Positions 8,929-17,614 of a stretch of DNA of 58,391 bases are shown here, in pieces. The notes beneath the pieces are model-generated. The model worked only from the letters and a program-made list of their open reading frames with translations, did not search any database and was not told the DNA's origin. The DNA comes from Paracoccaceae bacterium (GTDB taxonomy: Bacteria; Pseudomonadota; Alphaproteobacteria; Rhodobacterales; Rhodobacteraceae). Position 1 is the stretch's first letter; each line of letters starts with the position of its first letter. The position numbers and the translations under genes were made by a program. The DNA lies in contig DOOI01000091.1 in assembly GCA_003512825.1 (NCBI GenBank), forward strand, positions 1 through 58,391, written 5' to 3'.

Positions 8929-10176
8929 TTATGTGCCGAGCGTGGCGAGAATAGCGCGCGCAGTTTCCTCACGGACGGATTTGCGCGCCACCATTTCAGC
9001 AGCGACGATGCCTATTTGCGTGCCATGCGCCCCCGCCGAGACAGCCAGATTGCGGGCATGGAGCGTCATATGGCCGCGCTGGATGCCTTCGGTCGCAAGT
9101 GCGCGCAAGGCCGAAAAGTTCTGCACCAAGCCAACAGCGGCCATGACGCGCGCCAAACGGTCCGCGCCCGTGACACCCATGATCTTGAGCGCGCTGCGCG
9201 CCGTCGGATGAGCGCGGGTGGCGCCACCGACAATGCCGACGGGCATCGGGCATTCGATCATTCCAACGAGGTCGCCGTTCTTGGCGCGTTCATAAGTGGT
9301 GAGCGGGCCATAACCGCCAGGACGTGTCGCGGCATAGGCATGCGCGCCTGCTTCAAGCGCGCGGGTGTCTTGCCCGGTGGCCATACCAACGGCCGAAATC
9401 CCGTTCATGATGCCTTTGTTATGGGTGGCCGCTCGGTAAGGATCACAGGCGGCGAAAGCATAGGCTTCCAAGATCCCTTGGACGGTTTCTGCCCCGAGGT
9501 CTGCCACAGGCCAAGTGGCGCGCGCCCGCACGAGGCGGCGGTCGGCGAGATTGGAGAGAATGCGAAGGCGGGCCGTGCCCCCGGACCAACCTTCGAGATG
9601 AGGCGCGCAGGTTTCCGCCATGGTGTTGACCGCATTGGCCCCCATTGCATCGCGCACATCCACGATGAGATGCACAATAAGGAACCCACCCGCGACCCGC
9701 GCCTCTACCATGCGAAACCCACCGCCCAAAGTGACGAGCATTGGATCGACCGCATCACAAAGCGCTTTGAGATCGGCTTCATGTTCCAGCACGCGGGCCC
9801 GGGCAAGATGGGGGTCTGATAGGCCGGTAATCTGGATCTGTGCAATCATCCGGGGTGCATCAGCAGAAGTGGTGAACCCTCCCGTCTCGCGACAAGCCCG
9901 CGCGCCATTGCAAACCGCAGCAACCACGCTGGCTTCTTCGGTGGCCATCGGCACCAAGACATCCACGCCGTCAACGATGACATTGGTGGCGACACCCAAA
10001 GGAATGGACATGACCGAGACGACATTCTCGGCAAGGTGATCGCATAGATCACCGGAGGCTTCGGCCTCGCGGGTGAGGTGATCCAGCTCTGCATTGGTCA
10101 GGCCAGTCATCTCGGCAACTTTAGCCAGACGATCCGCGCGAGAGAGGGCATGAAAACCAGGGATGCGAGAGGTCAT
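8929..10176 (-). CDS. mvaA: HMG-CoA reductase, class II (degradative type)
   Basis: Interconverts HMG-CoA and mevalonate. The 415 residues show the class II pattern: ENVVSVMSIPLG (substrate-binding, catalytic Glu), DAMGANAVNTMAE (catalytic Asp), NKGIMNGISAV (catalytic Lys) and the C-terminal HMTLHARNLAVSAGA with the catalytic His region. The ATG (10176-10174) overlaps the stop of the amidase gene in ATGA, so the two are translationally coupled. ispH elsewhere in the window shows the MEP route for isoprenoids, so this enzyme most likely serves mevalonate breakdown (inference). No lyase or transporter gene for that pathway is adjacent. Confidence 0.9.
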   Translation of the reverse strand: MTSRIPGFHALSRADRLAKVAEMTGLTNAELDHLTREAEASGDLCDHLAENVVSVMSIPLGVATNVIVDGVDVLVPMATEEASVVAAVCNGARACRETGGFTTSADAPRMIAQIQITGLSDPHLARARVLEHEADLKALCDAVDPMLVTLGGGFRMVEARVAGGFLIVHLIVDVRDAMGANAVNTMAETCAPHLEGWSGGTARLRILSNLADRRLVRARATWPVADLGAETVQGILEAYAFAACDPYRAATHNKGIMNGISAVGMATGQDTRALEAGAHAYAATRPGGYGPLTTYERAKNGDLVGMIECPMPVGIVGGATRAHPTARSALKIMGVTGADRLARVMAAVGLVQNFSALRALATEGIQRGHMTLHARNLAVSAGAHGTQIGIVAAEMVARKSVREETARAILATLGT

Positions 10177-11603
10177 GCGAGAATATCCCAAAGAGTGGAG
10201 GAAAGCGTGCCCAATCGATCCTCGGCAGCGATCATCGCATCAACGATGATATCTTCGCGCCACCTTGGGCCGATAAGCTGGACGTTGATTGGCTGGTGAC
10301 CTTGCGGAAGAGCTGCCAGATGCGTCGGGAAGTTGCCAGCAGGCAAGCCGATAAAGTTCATCGAATAAGACCAAAGGGCAGAGCCCAAAGCCTCGCGCAC
10401 ACCATCGGCACCTTCGGTGTCGCGGTCGGGGCGGAAGAAGGGCTGTGGCAGGAACGGTGTCAGCACCAGAGGGGTTTCGTGCAAAAAGAGCGACCATTGC
10501 CGCGCGTATTTCGTACGGTCGGCCATGACGCGCAGCAAGTCCGCGCCTTCATAAGGGGGGAATTGGCGATAATACTCGTCGAAAACCGCCCGCACCGTTT
10601 GCGAACCCGCACGCGCAATATCGGGCCCCATCAGCTGAGACACTTCTCCCATCAGCGCGCGGTAGCCTGACAAAGCGCAAGGCTCGATATCTGGAACCGC
10701 GCGTTCCTCAACGTCATATCCGGCATTCGCCAGCGCATCGGCGGCTCGGGTGATCGCGGCATTGATCTCGGGATGCACCTCAAATCCCGGCACCCGCCGC
10801 GTGACCGCAACCTTGATCGGGCCTGCCAACGGGGCCATGCGATATGGCAGGGGCACATGGAAAGGATCGCGAGGATCGGGAGCCACGGCAAAAGGCATCG
10901 CGAGATCAAGATCGCGGGCGGACCGCGTGATCAATCCCTGCACCGACATTGCCTGCGCCAACATGCCCCGCTCGGCGGTCTGCGACGGGTTCCAAGCGGG
11001 CACGCGGCCCATGCCAGGCTTGACGGTGACCGCGCCATTGGCCGCGGCAGGAAAGCGTAACGAGCCCCCGATGTCATTGCCATGCGCCAATGCGCCAATC
11101 CCAGCCATCACAGCCGCACCAGCTCCGCCAGAAGATCCTCCGGGCGACACATGAGGCCCCCATGGGTTATGCGTACGGCCATGCAAAGGGTTGTCGGTAT
11201 CGGCACGAAAGGAAAATTCGGGAGTGTTGGTGCGCCCGATGATCACCGCGCCTGCCGCTTGCAGGTTTTCGACAATCGGCGCATCGCCGGGCGCGATGAC
11301 GTCCTTCAAGGCGACCACACCATTCGTGGTCGCATGGCCCTTTTGATCGACGTTGACCTTGATGGTCACGGGCACCCCGTGCAGCGGACCGGGGGCTGCG
11401 CCAGCCGCCACCGCCGCATCCAAGGCGCGCGCCCGTGTGATGGCCTCACGGCTCAGGTCTTCGACCACCGCATTGAGGCGCGGGTTCACCAGCGCCATCC
11501 GATCTAAAGCAGACCTCACCGCGTCCTGTGCAGAAACCGTCCCTGCCCGCGTCTTCCCGACCAATTCCGCAGCCGTCAGCTGCCACAACGGACGTTCCGC
11601 CAT
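10173..11603 (-). CDS. Amidase signature family protein
   Basis: 476-residue amidase of the Ser-cisSer-Lys type. The catalytic Lys is in PVTIKVNVDQ, the glycine/serine-rich core GGSSGGAGAAVMAG holds the cis-Ser and the nucleophile Ser is in NDIGGSLRFPA. These enzymes hydrolyse varied amides, and the substrate cannot be read from sequence; GatA is less likely because the C-terminal half is divergent and no gatB/gatC are near. ATG 11603 has AGGAGTGAGG upstream. It is first gene of the pair with HMG-CoA reductase, overlapping it by four bases. Confidence 0.88.
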   Translation of the reverse strand: MAERPLWQLTAAELVGKTRAGTVSAQDAVRSALDRMALVNPRLNAVVEDLSREAITRARALDAAVAAGAAPGPLHGVPVTIKVNVDQKGHATTNGVVALKDVIAPGDAPIVENLQAAGAVIIGRTNTPEFSFRADTDNPLHGRTHNPWGPHVSPGGSSGGAGAAVMAGIGALAHGNDIGGSLRFPAAANGAVTVKPGMGRVPAWNPSQTAERGMLAQAMSVQGLITRSARDLDLAMPFAVAPDPRDPFHVPLPYRMAPLAGPIKVAVTRRVPGFEVHPEINAAITRAADALANAGYDVEERAVPDIEPCALSGYRALMGEVSQLMGPDIARAGSQTVRAVFDEYYRQFPPYEGADLLRVMADRTKYARQWSLFLHETPLVLTPFLPQPFFRPDRDTEGADGVREALGSALWSYSMNFIGLPAGNFPTHLAALPQGHQPINVQLIGPRWREDIIVDAMIAAEDRLGTLSSTLWDILA

Positions 11604-11761
11604 TCGCCTCACTCCTCGCTTTGCTCATGGCGAAGCCTAGACCCGCAAAGCGCGGAACGTCAAAGGGGCGTGAAAGAAAATTCCACCCCAAAACAAAAAG
11701 CATAGCTGCCGCTCAAGCGCTTTCCGGTGCGCTGTCTCGTTGCAAAAATATCCTCGGGGGT

Positions 11762-11781
11762 GTGGGGGCAGACAGCCCCAC
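11762..11781 (-). terminator. Rho-independent terminator of prpE
   Basis: Arms GTGGGG (11762-11767) and CCCCAC (11776-11781) with an 8-base loop lie 8 bases after the prpE stop. On the minus strand the stem is followed by ACCCCCGAGGATATTTTTGC, which contains a run of five T. Confidence 0.75.
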
Positions 11782-11789
11782 CGACACGC

Positions 11790-13685
11790 TTACCCCTTGG
11801 CGTAGCCGATGGTCTGCAGGGCCTCGCGAATTTCATCGAGGATCACCGGATCATCAATGGTTGCGGGCATTTTGAAGCTTTCGCTATCTGCAATTTTTAC
11901 CATGGTCGCGCGCAGGATCTTGCCCGAGCGGGTTTTGGGCAGGCGATCGACCACCACGGCGCGTTTGAAATCCGCAACAGGACCGATCTGTTCGCGCATC
12001 AAGGTGACGCATTCCTTGACGATTTCCGGGTGCGGGCGGTTGACGCCTTTGGTCAAGCACAAAAATCCGACTGGCACTTGGCCCTTGAGCTGGTCTGTCG
12101 CCCCGATGACGGCGCATTCGGCGACGTCAGGGTGAGAGGCGAGCACCTCTTCCATAGCGCCAGTGGACAGGCGGTGGCCTGCAACGTTGATGACATCATC
12201 TGTGCGCGCCATGATGTAGAGGTAGCCGTCTTCATCGATCATCCCGGCGTCGCCTGTCTCATAAAAGCCGGGAAAATGTGCAAGGTAGCTCTTCTTGAAC
12301 CGTGCATCGGCGTTCCAGAGCGTGGGCAGGGTGCCGGGTGGCAAGGGGAGCTTTACGGCGATCGCGCCCAATGTGTTGGGGCCGAGCGGGTGGCCTGCTT
12401 CGTCGAGCACTTGCACGTCATAACCCGGCATTGGCACCGTGGGGGACCCCAGTTTGACTGGCAGGGCTTCGATACCCGCAGGGTTTCCAGCGATGGTCCA
12501 GCCGGTTTCGGTTTGCCACCAATGGTCGTAGACCGGAACGCCGAGGATGTTTTGCGCCCAGACGATCGTATCGGGGTCGGCCCGTTCGCCTGCCAAATAG
12601 AGGGCCCGCAGACAGGAGAGGTCGTATTTCTGGCGGTATTCGCCTTTCGGGTCTTCTCGCTTGATGGCACGAAAGGCTGTTGGCGCAGTAAAGAATGAGC
12701 GCACATTGTGCTCGGAGATGACCCGCCAGAAGGTGCCGGCATCTGGGGTGCCGATGGGTTTTCCTTCGAAGACCACAGTGGTGTTGCCGTGGATCAATGG
12801 GCCGTAGCAGATATAGCTATGTCCGACGACCCAACCCACATCCGAGGCGGCCCAGAACACATCACCTGGATCGACATTGTAGATGTTTTTCATCGACCAA
12901 TTGAGGGCCACGAGATGCCCGCCTGTGGGGCGCACCACGCCTTTGGGTTGGCCTGTCGTGCCCGAGGTGTAGAGGATATAGCACGGGTGATTGCCTTCGA
13001 CCCATTCGCATTCTGCCGGGGAGACACCTGCCTGAAAGTCGAACCAATCGACATCTTGCCCCGGGATGAGCGCGCAAGGCTCTTGTTCACGTTGGAAAAT
13101 CACCGTGAAGTCAGGCTTGTGGGTGGATTGTGCAATGGCCCCGTCGAGGAGGGGTTTGTAATGAACCACGCGGCCCGGCTCGAGGCCGCAGGAGGCCGCG
13201 ATGATTGCTTTGGGTTTGGCGTCGTCGATCCGCACGGCCAGCTCATGGGCGGCAAAGCCACCAAACACCACCGAATGGATGGCGCCGATGCGCGTGACGG
13301 CAAGCATTGCTTCGAGGGCTTCGGGGATCATCGGCATGTAAATGATCACCCGGTCCCCCTTGCTGACGCCTTTCGCCTTGAGTGCTCCGGCGAGCGAGGC
13401 GACGCGGGTTTGCAGATCAGCGTAGGTGATTGTGCGTTTGGTGCCAGTGATGGGGCTGTCGTGGATGATTGCGGTTTGTGCGCCCCGCCCGGCGGCGACG
13501 TGGCGGTCGACGGCGTTGTAGCAGGTGTTGGTCAAACCGTCGGCGAACCACTCATACATATGGTCGCCCAGATCGGTCAGGGCCCGAGACGGTGCACGGT
13601 GCCAGTGGATCTGTGCGGCGGCATCGGTCCAGAAGGCTTCAGGGTCAGCTTTCCAGCGGGCGTAGACATCCTTGTAGGTGGTCAT
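11790..13685 (-). CDS. prpE: Propionate-CoA ligase
   Basis: Activates propionate (and probably acetate) with ATP and CoA to the acyl-CoA. The 631 residues match PrpE (about 628) and its start (YKDVYARWKADPEAFW). Motifs of the acyl-adenylate family are clear: YTSGTTGQPKGV phosphate-binding loop, WWQTETGW, YETGDAGMIDEDGYLYIMAR and the C-terminal PKTRSGKILR with the catalytic Lys. ATG 13685 has GGAGGAGG upstream. It is monocistronic, with its own terminator, and its upstream region carries several TTTGCAAA boxes that fit control by a propionyl-CoA-sensing regulator. Confidence 0.94.
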   Translation of the reverse strand: MTTYKDVYARWKADPEAFWTDAAAQIHWHRAPSRALTDLGDHMYEWFADGLTNTCYNAVDRHVAAGRGAQTAIIHDSPITGTKRTITYADLQTRVASLAGALKAKGVSKGDRVIIYMPMIPEALEAMLAVTRIGAIHSVVFGGFAAHELAVRIDDAKPKAIIAASCGLEPGRVVHYKPLLDGAIAQSTHKPDFTVIFQREQEPCALIPGQDVDWFDFQAGVSPAECEWVEGNHPCYILYTSGTTGQPKGVVRPTGGHLVALNWSMKNIYNVDPGDVFWAASDVGWVVGHSYICYGPLIHGNTTVVFEGKPIGTPDAGTFWRVISEHNVRSFFTAPTAFRAIKREDPKGEYRQKYDLSCLRALYLAGERADPDTIVWAQNILGVPVYDHWWQTETGWTIAGNPAGIEALPVKLGSPTVPMPGYDVQVLDEAGHPLGPNTLGAIAVKLPLPPGTLPTLWNADARFKKSYLAHFPGFYETGDAGMIDEDGYLYIMARTDDVINVAGHRLSTGAMEEVLASHPDVAECAVIGATDQLKGQVPVGFLCLTKGVNRPHPEIVKECVTLMREQIGPVADFKRAVVVDRLPKTRSGKILRATMVKIADSESFKMPATIDDPVILDEIREALQTIGYAKG

Positions 13686-13783
13686 GGGGCGGTCCTCCTC
13701 CGTGCAGTTGACGCGGGTTTAGACAAGTGCCTGTCGTTTGAGCAAGCCTGTTACCGGAAACAGGGGCGGGATGCCGCGGGAAA

Positions 13784-13896
13784 TTTGCAATATAGCGGCA
13801 CAGAGCCCTGCAAATTTTTGCAAAATTGCGAAATTCGGCGAGGTTTTAGCACAAGCTTGCCCGAGTTTGCAAAGTTTGCCGTGCGCGCTTTGCATG
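13784..13896 (-). promoter_or_regulatory. Cluster of TTTGCAAA boxes upstream of prpE
   Basis: This lies in the 313-base gap 13686-13998. Perfect TTTGCAAA is at 13817-13824 and 13866-13873; near matches are TTTGCAAT at 13784, CCTGCAAA at 13807, TTTGCC at 13875 and TTTGCATG at 13889. They sit about 100-210 bases before the prpE ATG. TTTGCAAA repeats are the reported target of PccR, the ScfR-family activator of propionyl-CoA assimilation in Rhodobacter sphaeroides, and RamB-like proteins use similar sites. The spacings here differ from the four-base spacer I recall for PccR, so the assignment is inference. Confidence 0.6.
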
Positions 13897-13947
13897 TGAC
13901 GACTCGCGGCGGGTGCGGGTGACAAGGCGGATGCAAACGCCTTGGAC

Positions 13948-13965
13948 CGGGCCTTGCAAGGCCCG
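13948..13965. repeat. Single TTGCAA-centred palindrome downstream of maeB
   Basis: Perfect 18-bp inverted repeat CGGGCCTTGCAAGGCCCG, 33 bases after the maeB stop on the minus strand. It is nested in a wider imperfect pair, CAAACGCC (13934-13941) and GGCGTTTG (13982-13989). It belongs to the same family as the triplets at 4946 and 16393 and could act as the maeB terminator. Confidence 0.8.
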
Positions 13966-13998
13966 ATCAAGCATCTTGTGCGGCGTTTGTGCGCGGCG

Positions 13999-16287
13999 TT
14001 AGCCGTAATGCGCGACGGGCGTGCCGGCGATGGCGGCCATGTTCAAGAGGCCGCGCGCGGTGATGCCTGGCGTTACAATATGGGCGCGGTTGCCCATGCC
14101 CATCAAGATTGGTCCCACTTCCAGCCCGCCAGCTTTCATTTTGAGAATGTTACGGACGCCGGACGCCGCATCGGCATGGCCAAAGATCAGCACATTCGCT
14201 GGGCCTTTCATTCTGTTGCCGGGCAGGAGCCTGTCGCGCAGGTCGGGATCGAGGGCGGCATCAACGTTCATTTCGCCCTCATAGCAAAAGTCGCGCGGCG
14301 CTTGGTCGAGGATTGCGATGGCCTCTCGCAGACGCTGGCCAGACCCTTGGGCTTGGTTGCCAAATTGCGATTGGGAGCAGAGCGCGATGTTGGGCGATAG
14401 GCCAAAGCGGCGCACATGGCGCGCCGCGCCGATGGCGATTTCAGCCAGTTGTTCGGGGGTGGGTTGGGAATAGACATGCGTGTCTGCAATGAAGAGCGGG
14501 CCGTCTTCCAAGATCATCAATGACAACGCCCCATGCGGGCGCAGCGTTTCGTTCCCCAGAACTTGGGTGAGGTAATTCATATGCCAGCGGAATTCACCAA
14601 AGGTGCCGCAAATCAGGCTATCGGCCTCGCCGCGATGGACCATGACGGCCCCGATCGCCGTGGTATTGGTTCGCATGATGGCGCGCGCGAGGTCGGGTGT
14701 GACGCCGCGGCGGGCCATGATTTGATGGTAGGTGCCCCAATAGTCGCGGTAGCGAGGGTCGTTCTCGGGGTTGACGATTTGAAAGTCGCGACCGGGTCGA
14801 ACGGCAAGCCCGTAGCGTTCGCAACGCCGCTCGATCACCTCGGGGCGGCCGATGAGGATGGGCTGTTCGGTGGTTTCTTCCAGAATGGCTTGGGCCGCGC
14901 GCAGAACGCGCTCGTCTTCGCCTTCGGCAAAAACGATTTTCCGCGATGCGGTGGCTGCGGCCTGAAAAACCGGGCGCATGAGGAGGGCGGATTTGAACAC
15001 GGACCCGTTGAGCCGTTGACGGTAGGCGTCAAAACTCTCAATCGGTCGCGTGGCGACGCCCGAGTCCATGGCGGCTTTGGCGACGGCGCTGGCGACGACG
15101 CCGATCAAGCGGGGGTCGAAGGGTTTGGGAATGAGGTAGTCGGCCCCAAAGGTGAGTTGTTCGCCTCGATAGGCCGCTGCGGCTTCGGCGGAGGTGGTGG
15201 CGCGGGCCAAAGCGGCAATGCCGTCGATGCAGGCCAGTTGCATTTCGTCATTGATCGCCGTTGCACCGACATCCATGGCGCCACGAAAGATGAAGGGGAA
15301 GCAAAGCACGTTATTGACTTGGTTCGGATAATCCGACCGCCCGGTTGCGATGATCGCATCAGGGGCGACGGCGCGGACTTCGTCGGGGTGGATTTCCGGT
15401 GTTGGATTAGCCAAGGCGAAGATGATTGGGCGGGGCGCCATTTTGCTGACCATGTCTTGGGACAGGACGCGGGGGCCTGAGAGGCCGAGGAAAAGGTCGG
15501 CGCCGTCAATGACGTCGTCAAGGCTACGGAGCGATGACGCCTGAGCGTAGGCCGCTTTCTCTGGGTTCATTTCTTCGGAGCGACCTTCGTAAACAAGGCC
15601 ATGGATGTCGCAGAGCCAGACGTTTTCGCGCTTTACGCCGAGCTTGAGCAACATGTTCAGGCAGGCAATGCCCGCCGCGCCGCCGCCTGTCGAGACAACC
15701 TTGATCGTGTCGAAGGTTTTTCCGGCGACGAGGAGGGCGTTGGTGGCCGCGGCGCCAACGACGATGGCGGTGCCGTGTTGGTCGTCGTGGAAGACAGGAA
15801 TATTCATGCGCTCTCGGCAGATGCGCTCGACGGTGAAGCAGTCTGGGGCCTTGATGTCTTCAAGGTTGATTGCGCCGAAGGTGGGCTCAAGCGCGCAAAC
15901 GATTTCAGCAAGTTTTACGGGGTCTGGCTCGTTGACTTCGATGTCGAAGCAATCAAGGCCTGCGAATTTTTTGAAGAGAACGGCTTTGCCTTCCATCACA
16001 GGTTTGGAGGCCAGCGCCCCGATATTGCCCAAGCCCAGAACCGCAGTGCCATTGGAGACGACGGCGACAAGGTTGCCGCGGGCGGTGTAGCGAGAGGCAT
16101 TGGCAGGGTCGGCTTTGATTTCCAAACAGGCTTCGGCGACGCCGGGGCTGTAGGCGCGGGCGAGATCGCGGCCATTGGCGAGAGGCTTGGTGGCCCGGAT
16201 CTCGAGTTTTCCGGGTTTGGGAAACTCGTGATAGGCCAATGCTGCTTGGCGCAGGGCCTCTTTTTGGCTGTCGGTGCTGTCGGACAT
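13999..16287 (-). CDS. maeB: NADP-dependent malic enzyme with phosphotransacetylase-like C-terminal domain
   Basis: Oxidative decarboxylation of malate to pyruvate. The 762 residues carry two parts: malic enzyme (about 1-430; ARAYSPGVAEACLEI, VFHDDQHGTAIV, STGGGAAGIACLN, FALANPTPEI) and a phosphate acetyl/butyryltransferase-like domain (about 430-762; FAEGEDERVLRAAQ, YWGTYHQIMARRG, TNTTAIGAVMVHRGEAD), as in the long MaeB form where the second domain is thought to be regulatory. ATG 16287 (MSDSTDSQKE) follows GGAGG. The gene is bracketed by TTGCAA palindromes on both sides. Confidence 0.95.
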   Translation of the reverse strand: MSDSTDSQKEALRQAALAYHEFPKPGKLEIRATKPLANGRDLARAYSPGVAEACLEIKADPANASRYTARGNLVAVVSNGTAVLGLGNIGALASKPVMEGKAVLFKKFAGLDCFDIEVNEPDPVKLAEIVCALEPTFGAINLEDIKAPDCFTVERICRERMNIPVFHDDQHGTAIVVGAAATNALLVAGKTFDTIKVVSTGGGAAGIACLNMLLKLGVKRENVWLCDIHGLVYEGRSEEMNPEKAAYAQASSLRSLDDVIDGADLFLGLSGPRVLSQDMVSKMAPRPIIFALANPTPEIHPDEVRAVAPDAIIATGRSDYPNQVNNVLCFPFIFRGAMDVGATAINDEMQLACIDGIAALARATTSAEAAAAYRGEQLTFGADYLIPKPFDPRLIGVVASAVAKAAMDSGVATRPIESFDAYRQRLNGSVFKSALLMRPVFQAAATASRKIVFAEGEDERVLRAAQAILEETTEQPILIGRPEVIERRCERYGLAVRPGRDFQIVNPENDPRYRDYWGTYHQIMARRGVTPDLARAIMRTNTTAIGAVMVHRGEADSLICGTFGEFRWHMNYLTQVLGNETLRPHGALSLMILEDGPLFIADTHVYSQPTPEQLAEIAIGAARHVRRFGLSPNIALCSQSQFGNQAQGSGQRLREAIAILDQAPRDFCYEGEMNVDAALDPDLRDRLLPGNRMKGPANVLIFGHADAASGVRNILKMKAGGLEVGPILMGMGNRAHIVTPGITARGLLNMAAIAGTPVAHYG

Positions 16288-16304
16288 TTTGGCCTCCTCC
16301 AAGG

Positions 16305-16324
16305 ATAGTTCAGTATTAAACTAT
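16305..16324. promoter_or_regulatory. Inverted repeat just upstream of maeB
   Basis: ATAGTT (16305-16310) and AACTAT (16319-16324) are exact inverted arms around eight bases. They sit 18-37 bases before the maeB ATG, beside its GGAGG site, a position where a bound protein or an mRNA hairpin could affect maeB. No regulator is assigned. Confidence 0.4.
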
Positions 16325-16392
16325 TTCGTGGTGTCTGGAAAGATGGGTTTTGTTGATGCGCGTTTGACGGCCTTGCGGCTGATGCAGAGCGG

Positions 16393-16458
16393 CCAAATTC
16401 TTGCAAGAATTTGGGGCACAGCCTTGCACGGCTGTGGAAAATTCCTTGCAAGGAATTT
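16393..16458. repeat. Second triplet of TTGCAA-centred palindromes
   Basis: Three inverted repeats in a row lie between divergent maeB and the cupin gene: 16393-16414 (22 bp perfect, core AAATTCTTGCAAGAATTT), 16417-16436 (CACAGCCTTGCACGGCTGTG, one mismatched pair near the centre) and 16439-16458 (20 bp perfect, core ATTCCTTGCAAGGAAT). Gaps are two bases each. The arms are AT-rich here and GC-rich at 4946, yet the CTTGCAAG centre and the three-in-a-row layout are the same. Here it lies upstream of genes, so termination is not its only possible role. Confidence 0.88.
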
Positions 16459-16525
16459 GGCGGTGGGGCGGGTTGCAATTCCCGGTGCTGCGCGCCACGC
16501 TTTGCGGGAGATTGTGGGGGCCATC

Positions 16526-17611
16526 ATGACAGAGACTCGGGCTGAAATTCGTTTGCCGACGACGGAACTCCGCAATGATATCCCGTTTTTCACCCAAGTA
16601 TTGGGAATGCGGATGGATCTGATTTATCCGGCCGATGATCCTGCTGTTGCGGTTTTTTCCGGGCATGGGGTGCGAATTCGAGTGGAAAAGGGCGCGACGG
16701 AGCCTGCGGGCACGCTGCGGATCCTCACGGAAGATCCGGATCAATTTGCGGCGGGCGCGCGGGTGTTGATGGCGCCCAATGGCACGCGTGTGGAGATTGA
16801 GCCTCTCAATCCGCCAATGGTGGTCCCGCCAACGCTGCATTCCTTTATTGTGCGGCGGCTCAAGGATCAGGCCCCTTGGATCGTGGGGCGGGCAGGGATG
16901 ATGTATCGCGATTTGGTACCGGATCGTTTGGGAGGTGCGCTGATTGCGTCGCATATCCGTATTCCTGATGGCGGGCCTGTGCCGGATATGGTGCATTATC
17001 ATCAGGTTGGCTTTCAGTTGATCTTCTGCATCTCGGGATGGGTCGATGTGGTTTACGAAGATCAAGGACCGCCGATCCGGTTGACGGCAGGGGCTTGTTT
17101 CATTCAGCCGCCGCAGATCCGCCATCGGGTTTTGCAGGCGTCAGATGGGATTGAAGTGATCGAGATCGGGGTGCCGGCAGAGCATGTGACGGAAATTGAC
17201 CATGAGATGGCATTGCCGACGCCCTATCTGCGGCCAGAGCGGGAATGGGAGGGGCAGCGTTTTGTCTGGAACACGCCCGAGGGTGCTGAATGGCGGCCCT
17301 TTCGCACCAAGGGCTTTGTTTGCCGAGATACGACGATCCATGCCAACACCAAAGGTGTGGCGAGCGTCTTGGTGGTGCGTCCTGAGGGGCAAGCGGGGGT
17401 TTGGCATTGGCACAAGGGCGATATCCTCTTCACCTATGTGATGGCGGGGCGCATGATGCTTGAGGGGGAGGAGCGAGAGCCATTTCCCTTGGAAGCGGGC
17501 GATGCGTTTGTCATCCCTCCGGGAATGCGCGTGAGTTATGCGGATGTCTCGGAAGATTTGGAATTGATGGAAGTGTCTTTGCCCGGTGCGTTTGAAACGA
17601 TTGAGGATTGA
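16526..17611 (+). CDS. Protein with N-terminal VOC-like region and two cupin domains
   Basis: 361 residues. The first 90 or so (LPTTELRNDIPFFTQVLGMR and later TRVEIEPLNPP) resemble a vicinal-oxygen-chelate half. Cupin 1 (about 135-210) has HYHQVGFQL and a later RHRVL, giving the usual metal-binding histidines; cupin 2 (about 270-355) has VWHWHKGD but ends PPGMRVSY, without the usual final His. Function is unknown: a dioxygenase, isomerase or sugar/nucleoside-binding protein is possible. The cdd start is three bases after its stop, so it leads the nucleoside salvage operon. ATG 16526 follows TGGGGG. Confidence 0.7.
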   Translation: MTETRAEIRLPTTELRNDIPFFTQVLGMRMDLIYPADDPAVAVFSGHGVRIRVEKGATEPAGTLRILTEDPDQFAAGARVLMAPNGTRVEIEPLNPPMVVPPTLHSFIVRRLKDQAPWIVGRAGMMYRDLVPDRLGGALIASHIRIPDGGPVPDMVHYHQVGFQLIFCISGWVDVVYEDQGPPIRLTAGACFIQPPQIRHRVLQASDGIEVIEIGVPAEHVTEIDHEMALPTPYLRPEREWEGQRFVWNTPEGAEWRPFRTKGFVCRDTTIHANTKGVASVLVVRPEGQAGVWHWHKGDILFTYVMAGRMMLEGEEREPFPLEAGDAFVIPPGMRVSYADVSEDLELMEVSLPGAFETIED

Positions 17612-17614
17612 GGG

